This document shows positions 60,260 through 64,000 of a stretch of 64,000 nt of DNA, one piece after another (the first letter of the stretch is position 1; the number at the start of each line of letters is the position of its first letter). The position numbers and the translations under genes are program-made. The DNA is taken from positions 310,001 through 374,000 of the forward strand of contig CP001769.1 in assembly GCA_000024525.1 (NCBI GenBank), in the 5' to 3' direction. The stretch is from Spirosoma linguale DSM 74 (GTDB taxonomy: Bacteria; Bacteroidota; Bacteroidia; Cytophagales; Spirosomataceae). The notes below the pieces were generated by a model. It saw nothing but the letters and a program-made list of their open reading frames with translations. It was not told the DNA's origin and made no database searches.

Positions 60260-61471
60260 TTACTGATCAACCACCACGCTTAACTGAGCGACCATGAGTC
60301 GGTTCATCTCACTCCAGGTGTGATCCCATGAATTTTCTTTCAGGAACGAGTCGACTGTTTGCCAGTTGGATGATTTCTTGGTTAGCATACGCTCAATCGC
60401 CAGTTCGAACGTTTCGGCATTGTTCGCAATTTCTACCAGTTCTTTACTACCATAAGTCCGAATCACATCCCGAATGGGCGTTGATACGACCGGCAGACCA
60501 GCCGCCAGGTACTCAGGGGTTTTAGTAGGGCTGATAAACCGCGTAGATTCGTTGAGTGCAAAAGGAAGTATGGCTACATCCCAGTTGCTGAAATACATCG
60601 GTAAATCTTTATATGCCTTCATGCCCAAATAATGAACATTTGGCTGATGAGGAAGCAGCTTAGGGTCTATTTTAACGATTGGCCCAAGGAGAACAAATTG
60701 CCAATCCGGACGACGTTCGGCTAGTTCGCCCATGAGCTTATAGTCGAACCGTTCGTCAATAACACCGCTGAAGCCAATCCGGGGAGTCGCAATAGAGCGC
60801 TGATCGACAGGATCGGGCTGGGGTTTACGAGCCGAGGAGAAATGGGCAAAATCGATGCTGCTTGGAAAAGCAAACACATGCGGGTGCCGACTTTGTTTAG
60901 CTTCGTAGAGACTGTAACCGCCCGTGAAAACAACGTCTGCCTGTTGCATCAATTGTTTTTCCTTTTGCAGCAGCTGCGGAGGAGCACCCCAGAATGCGGA
61001 TAGCTCATCCATACAGTCATAGACCGTCAGACTAGGCTCCAGATGATCACTAAACAGCATCGCCATTGGCGTATAATACCAGGCAACAAACGAACGAATG
61101 GTTTCACGAGCAATAAATTCGTCCAGCAACTGACGCTGTAGACGAATGGCTTCTTCAGGGCCAGTGCCATGCGGTAGATGCGGTACCAATACCGTCAGCC
61201 GATCTGTTTGCTTGCTTACACTCATATGTAGGCTATCGCTCCACATAGGCTCCTCAAGAAACCATACCCGATAGTTTTTTGAGGCCCGGCTGAGTAAATG
61301 CTGAGGCCGCTGGTATACGAAGTTCCAGCGTAGGTGCGAGAAGCAGATCAAATCAGGAATAACCTGGCTGGCAGAACCTGATAGAGAACTATGTGTAGTT
61401 GTAGATTTAGTTGACTGGACAGATAGGGTGGTGGCATTTGCCAAGTCGTTCGCTGAGGATGATACTTTCAT
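60260..61471 (-). CDS. Glycosyltransferase (GT-B type)
   Basis: The 403-residue protein starts with a Ser/Thr-rich stretch of about 35 residues and then the segment IPDLICFSHLRWNFVYQRPQHLLSRASKNYRVWFLEEP. That segment is typical of GT1/GT4-like enzymes annotated as TuaH-like. The donor-binding C-terminal half is clear: RIGFSGVIDERFDYKLMGELAERRPDWQFVLLGPI, VHYLGMKAYKDLPMYFSNWDVAILPFALNESTRFISPTKTPEYLAAGLPVVSTPI (acidic/Pro-Thr-Lys donor site). Cytoplasmic, acting on cell-surface polysaccharide or glycolipid synthesis; acceptor unknown. Confidence 0.85.
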   Translation of the reverse strand: MKVSSSANDLANATTLSVQSTKSTTTHSSLSGSASQVIPDLICFSHLRWNFVYQRPQHLLSRASKNYRVWFLEEPMWSDSLHMSVSKQTDRLTVLVPHLPHGTGPEEAIRLQRQLLDEFIARETIRSFVAWYYTPMAMLFSDHLEPSLTVYDCMDELSAFWGAPPQLLQKEKQLMQQADVVFTGGYSLYEAKQSRHPHVFAFPSSIDFAHFSSARKPQPDPVDQRSIATPRIGFSGVIDERFDYKLMGELAERRPDWQFVLLGPIVKIDPKLLPHQPNVHYLGMKAYKDLPMYFSNWDVAILPFALNESTRFISPTKTPEYLAAGLPVVSTPIRDVIRTYGSKELVEIANNAETFELAIERMLTKKSSNWQTVDSFLKENSWDHTWSEMNRLMVAQLSVVVDQ

Positions 61472-61645
61472 GTTTGCTCGTGTAGGGTATTGAGTTAAAT
61501 AGTCTGCTCATCAATTGACCAGCCCATAGACGCCTACTTAACAAACCAAGCCAGTCGGAAAATGTTAATTCATGATCTGTTTAATTGAGGAAGCGGTTCC
61601 AGCCCTCATAAATACACTTAAAAAACGCAAAACCGGGTCGAAACA

Positions 61646-62110
61646 CTAGTTAGTTGTCATCGACTTTTTGTTCTTATCCTCGTTCAATTCAAACAGGTAA
61701 CCGTCCAGATCAGAGAAATAGACCTGTACAATCCCATCAAAGCGTACTTGTCGGTGATATGGGATGTTTTTAGCTTTCAGGTATTGCTCCGACTTGTTGA
61801 TATCCTCCACAAACAAGGCATAATGGCTGCCGTTTTTATCATGAACGATCTGCTCTGTCCGGCCATCCAGAAGGTGAATCTGCTGGCCGTTGCCTAGGTC
61901 AAACCAGGCACGAATGGCTTTCAGATTCTCGGGAACAGGAATTGGTTTAAGGCCCAGTACATCCCGATAAAAAGCAGCACTCGTTGGGACATCTTTTACG
62001 TGAATTGAAATATGATTGTGGCGGGTAATGCCAAGCTTATCCTGGCCGGAAACAAAACCTGAGGTGGCTACACCCAGAGCAATAAGAAGTACAACTGCTA
62101 ATTTTTTCAT
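61646..62110 (-). CDS. Exported VOC (glyoxalase/bleomycin-resistance fold) protein
   Basis: The 154-residue protein has a signal peptide (MKKLAVVLLIALGVATSG) and a single vicinal oxygen chelate unit pair: RHNHISIHVKDVPTSAAFYRDVLGLKP at about 29-55 and HYALFVEDINKSEQYLKAKNIPY ... VQVYFSDLDGYLFELNED at the end. His in HNHISIHV and Glu in YLFELNE are the usual metal ligands. Export of a VOC enzyme is unusual but known in Bacteroidota. Substrate unknown. It lies 14 bases downstream of the M1 peptidase gene and is probably co-transcribed with it. Confidence 0.85.
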   Translation of the reverse strand: MKKLAVVLLIALGVATSGFVSGQDKLGITRHNHISIHVKDVPTSAAFYRDVLGLKPIPVPENLKAIRAWFDLGNGQQIHLLDGRTEQIVHDKNGSHYALFVEDINKSEQYLKAKNIPYHRQVRFDGIVQVYFSDLDGYLFELNEDKNKKSMTTN

Positions 62111-62124
62111 GACTCGAAAAGTCG

Positions 62125-64000
62125 TCAGTTTACTAAAACTACCCGGCTTTGTCGTCCATCCAATGTCTCAATTATTACCGTATAGCGGCCGGTTGGTAAG
62201 CCGCGAAGCGAGAGGCTTTTGGTGTGTTTGCCTGCTGTAAGCGATGGGTCGGTTATCGTTTGAAGACGTTGTCCCAGCAAATTAATGAGTGAAATGGTGG
62301 TGACCCCAGCGGAAGGCAGCGTAAAATCAACCAATAAGGTTTCGGTTGTTGGGTTAGGATATATGCGAAAGCTGCCCGGCGTAGGGTCATCAAGGGCGGT
62401 TACCACCGATGTGGAAGGGGTTGCAGAGGAAGAAACCGAAACGCTTTCAACGGTTTTTAAAATCCAGTTCGAAGGATCAACGACCAGGCCGGATACGGTA
62501 CCTTTGGCGGGTAGGGTAAATGTTTGGTCGGGTCGATCGTTCATGACCGTCACCGTTGTGTCGCCCGTTGCTGATTTGATCTGCAATTGCACAGGCATGG
62601 TAAAGGAAGCCGGGCTAGTGGCAAAGGCATTTCGTTGTTCCAGCCGTACCGTTACCGTCCTGGCAGTACTTCCCGGCGATACCGTTGCCTTGTAAACCGG
62701 ATAGCCTTCGCCATAAATCCACTCCTTAAAGAAGTAATCCAGCGAACGACTGGAAACCTGTTCGGCTACAGTCTGGAAATCTTCAGTTACAGCCGTTTTG
62801 TAGGCCAGTGCAGGCAATTCGGCGTACGTACGTATAGTGCGGAAAAAGGTACTGTCGCCCAAAACGCCACGCAGCATGTGCAGAACCGCAGCGCCTTTGG
62901 CGTAAGTCCGTGAACTGCTGAAAATGTTGTTAAAGTTGGAAATGTCCTGCACATAAATGGAGCCCCGGGCCGTTCGGGCACTGCTCATGAAATTATTCAT
63001 GTAATTCTGGTAGCCAGCCAGCCCGCTTACGGATTCGGTGTAAATCGCTTCGGTATAGGAAGCAAACCCTTCGTTGAGCCAGATATTCTGCCAGTCACGG
63101 CAGGTAATTTTATCGCCGAACCACTGATGCCCCAGTTCATGCGCAATGACCGTTGGTGTCAATGAGGATATGCCCATCGACGAAATCGTCTGATGCTCCA
63201 TCCCGCCATTGTTACGCGCAAACTGGGCATGACCGTATTTCTCGCGTAAAAACGGGTAAGGGCCAAACCGGTTCGAGAATAGCTGAATCATGCCCGGCGT
63301 CCGGTCAAGGCTGGCCTGTACCTGAGCTAGACTCTCGGGATAGATGTAGTGCGTAACGGGCATGGTCTGGCTGCCGTACGTAACGGGTGTGTTATATTCG
63401 CTATAATTGGAGACGGCTATCGAGATCAGGTATTGGGCAATGGGGTAGCTGTTGCGCCACAGATACGTTTTGGTGCCGTCAGTATTCGACGTTGTGCTGA
63501 CGAGTGTGCCATTAGAAACAGAAACGAGTTGAGCCGGGGCAGTAATACGTACCGACGACGAGTCGGCTTTATCGGCTGGTGTGTCCCGGCAGGGGAACCA
63601 GTCCGAAGCACCATAAGGCTCACTCAGACTCCAGATGACCGGATCGGCCGTACTTTCGTGTTTATCGAACTTAAAACTACCATTGGTCGTACCGTTTGGA
63701 ATGCCCTGATAAAATACCGTTACGGTGAACGCCTGGCCAGTGGTGAGCGGCTGAGGGGGAGTGATGGTCAGTTTATTCTGGGCGTGCTGAAAGGATAGCG
63801 TTCGACTGCCTGCTTTTACGGAATCGACCCGAAGACCCTCTCCGGTGGTTGCCGTCGTTGAGTTTAGGTCGAGGTAGAAACTGCTGAGCGAGGCCACCGT
63901 ACTTTTAAGCGTAATTGTGGTGGCGGCCCGCAGCGTATTTGGTGACGTAGTCAGTCGCAGGTCGAGGCCGTAATACGTAACATCAATGGAGGCATCGCCC
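62125..64000 (-). CDS. M1 family metallopeptidase with T9SS sorting domain (cut by window edge)
   Basis: The frame is open from the right edge to TGA at 62125, giving 625 codons with no start in the window; an internal GTG at 63897 is not the start. The upstream residues VTYYGLDLRLTTSPN belong to the N-terminal M1 domain. The substrate-binding box NGGMEHQTIS and the zinc motif VIAHELGHQWFGD with the third ligand Glu in NIWLNEGFASYTEAIY are present. The C-terminus is a type IX secretion sorting domain: FRIYPNPTTETLLVDF ... LINLLGQRLQ ... LRGLPTGRYTVII. It should be secreted and attached to or released from the cell surface as an aminopeptidase. Confidence 0.93.
   Translation of the reverse strand, partial: GDASIDVTYYGLDLRLTTSPNTLRAATTITLKSTVASLSSFYLDLNSTTATTGEGLRVDSVKAGSRTLSFQHAQNKLTITPPQPLTTGQAFTVTVFYQGIPNGTTNGSFKFDKHESTADPVIWSLSEPYGASDWFPCRDTPADKADSSSVRITAPAQLVSVSNGTLVSTTSNTDGTKTYLWRNSYPIAQYLISIAVSNYSEYNTPVTYGSQTMPVTHYIYPESLAQVQASLDRTPGMIQLFSNRFGPYPFLREKYGHAQFARNNGGMEHQTISSMGISSLTPTVIAHELGHQWFGDKITCRDWQNIWLNEGFASYTEAIYTESVSGLAGYQNYMNNFMSSARTARGSIYVQDISNFNNIFSSSRTYAKGAAVLHMLRGVLGDSTFFRTIRTYAELPALAYKTAVTEDFQTVAEQVSSRSLDYFFKEWIYGEGYPVYKATVSPGSTARTVTVRLEQRNAFATSPASFTMPVQLQIKSATGDTTVTVMNDRPDQTFTLPAKGTVSGLVVDPSNWILKTVESVSVSSSATPSTSVVTALDDPTPGSFRIYPNPTTETLLVDFTLPSAGVTTISLINLLGQRLQTITDPSLTAGKHTKSLSLRGLPTGRYTVIIETLDGRQSRVVLVN

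Overview
The window looks like chromosomal DNA from a Bacteroidota of the Cytophagales, most like Spirosoma or a close relative. The evidence is two SusC/SusD pairs, a type IX secretion C-terminal domain, the Bacteroidota order parA-parB-DUF5683-dapB-lepB, DUF5686 and MutS2-Smr proteins, lipoproteins with N-terminal lipoboxes, TTTG/TAnnTTTG promoters, and a balanced base composition broken by clearly AT-rich islands. This placement comes from gene families and gene order only.

Layout. 1-5.6 kb: a partial circularly permuted ATP-grasp gene cut by the left edge, a PepSY-like lipoprotein, a small beta-barrel protein, two oxidoreductases and an unknown membrane protein. 5.7-9.7 kb: a GH13-like TIM-barrel protein and a radical SAM/SPASM gene. 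A two-gene xisH-xisI cassette sits between them, bracketed by a perfect 57-bp direct repeat that contains the radical SAM start codon. 9.8-14.7 kb: the core run parA, parB, DUF5683, dapB, lepB. 14.8-25.3 kb: housekeeping genes (ung, apaG, methyltransferase, DEAD-box helicase, DUF2905, isomerase, fbaA) plus a haem/copper lipoprotein. 25.3-30.7 kb: a Uma2-family gene between two copies of one terminator, a decayed reading frame, and an RND permease with its adaptor. The permease has an EF-hand loop in its cytoplasmic linker. 30.7-33.1 kb: an AT-rich block of three accessory genes delimited by related palindromic boundary elements, resembling a small cassette array. 33.5-43.8 kb: a secreted M24 peptidase, a DUF5686 outer-membrane protein, a phosphoesterase, a MOSC protein, a HAD phosphatase and mutS2. 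43.9-57.2 kb: a toxin-antitoxin pair with a frameshifted PIN toxin, a cellobiose 2-epimerase-like gene, and two tandem SusD/SusC loci with a relic of the epimerase gene between them. 57.2-58.5 kb: a 1.29-kb AT-rich gene-free stretch. 58.5-64 kb: an RqcH-like NFACT gene, a glycosyltransferase, a secreted VOC protein and a T9SS-secreted M1 peptidase cut by the right edge.

How the genes work together. parA/parB, dapB, lepB, mutS2, ung and the RqcH-like gene are core functions. The two SusCD pairs share matched promoters and probably feed oligosaccharide uptake beside the epimerase. Accessory genes entered in ways that spare the host genes: the xisHI unit recreated the start of the gene it hit, the Uma2 gene lies between duplicated terminators, and the AT-rich genes are bracketed by inverted boundary repeats. 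Many gene ends carry long inverted repeats (20-50 bp arms) that are mostly unrelated in sequence from site to site.

The strongest candidates for something undescribed are the 57-bp-repeat xisHI unit and the attC-like cassette block. No recombinase for either is encoded in the window.
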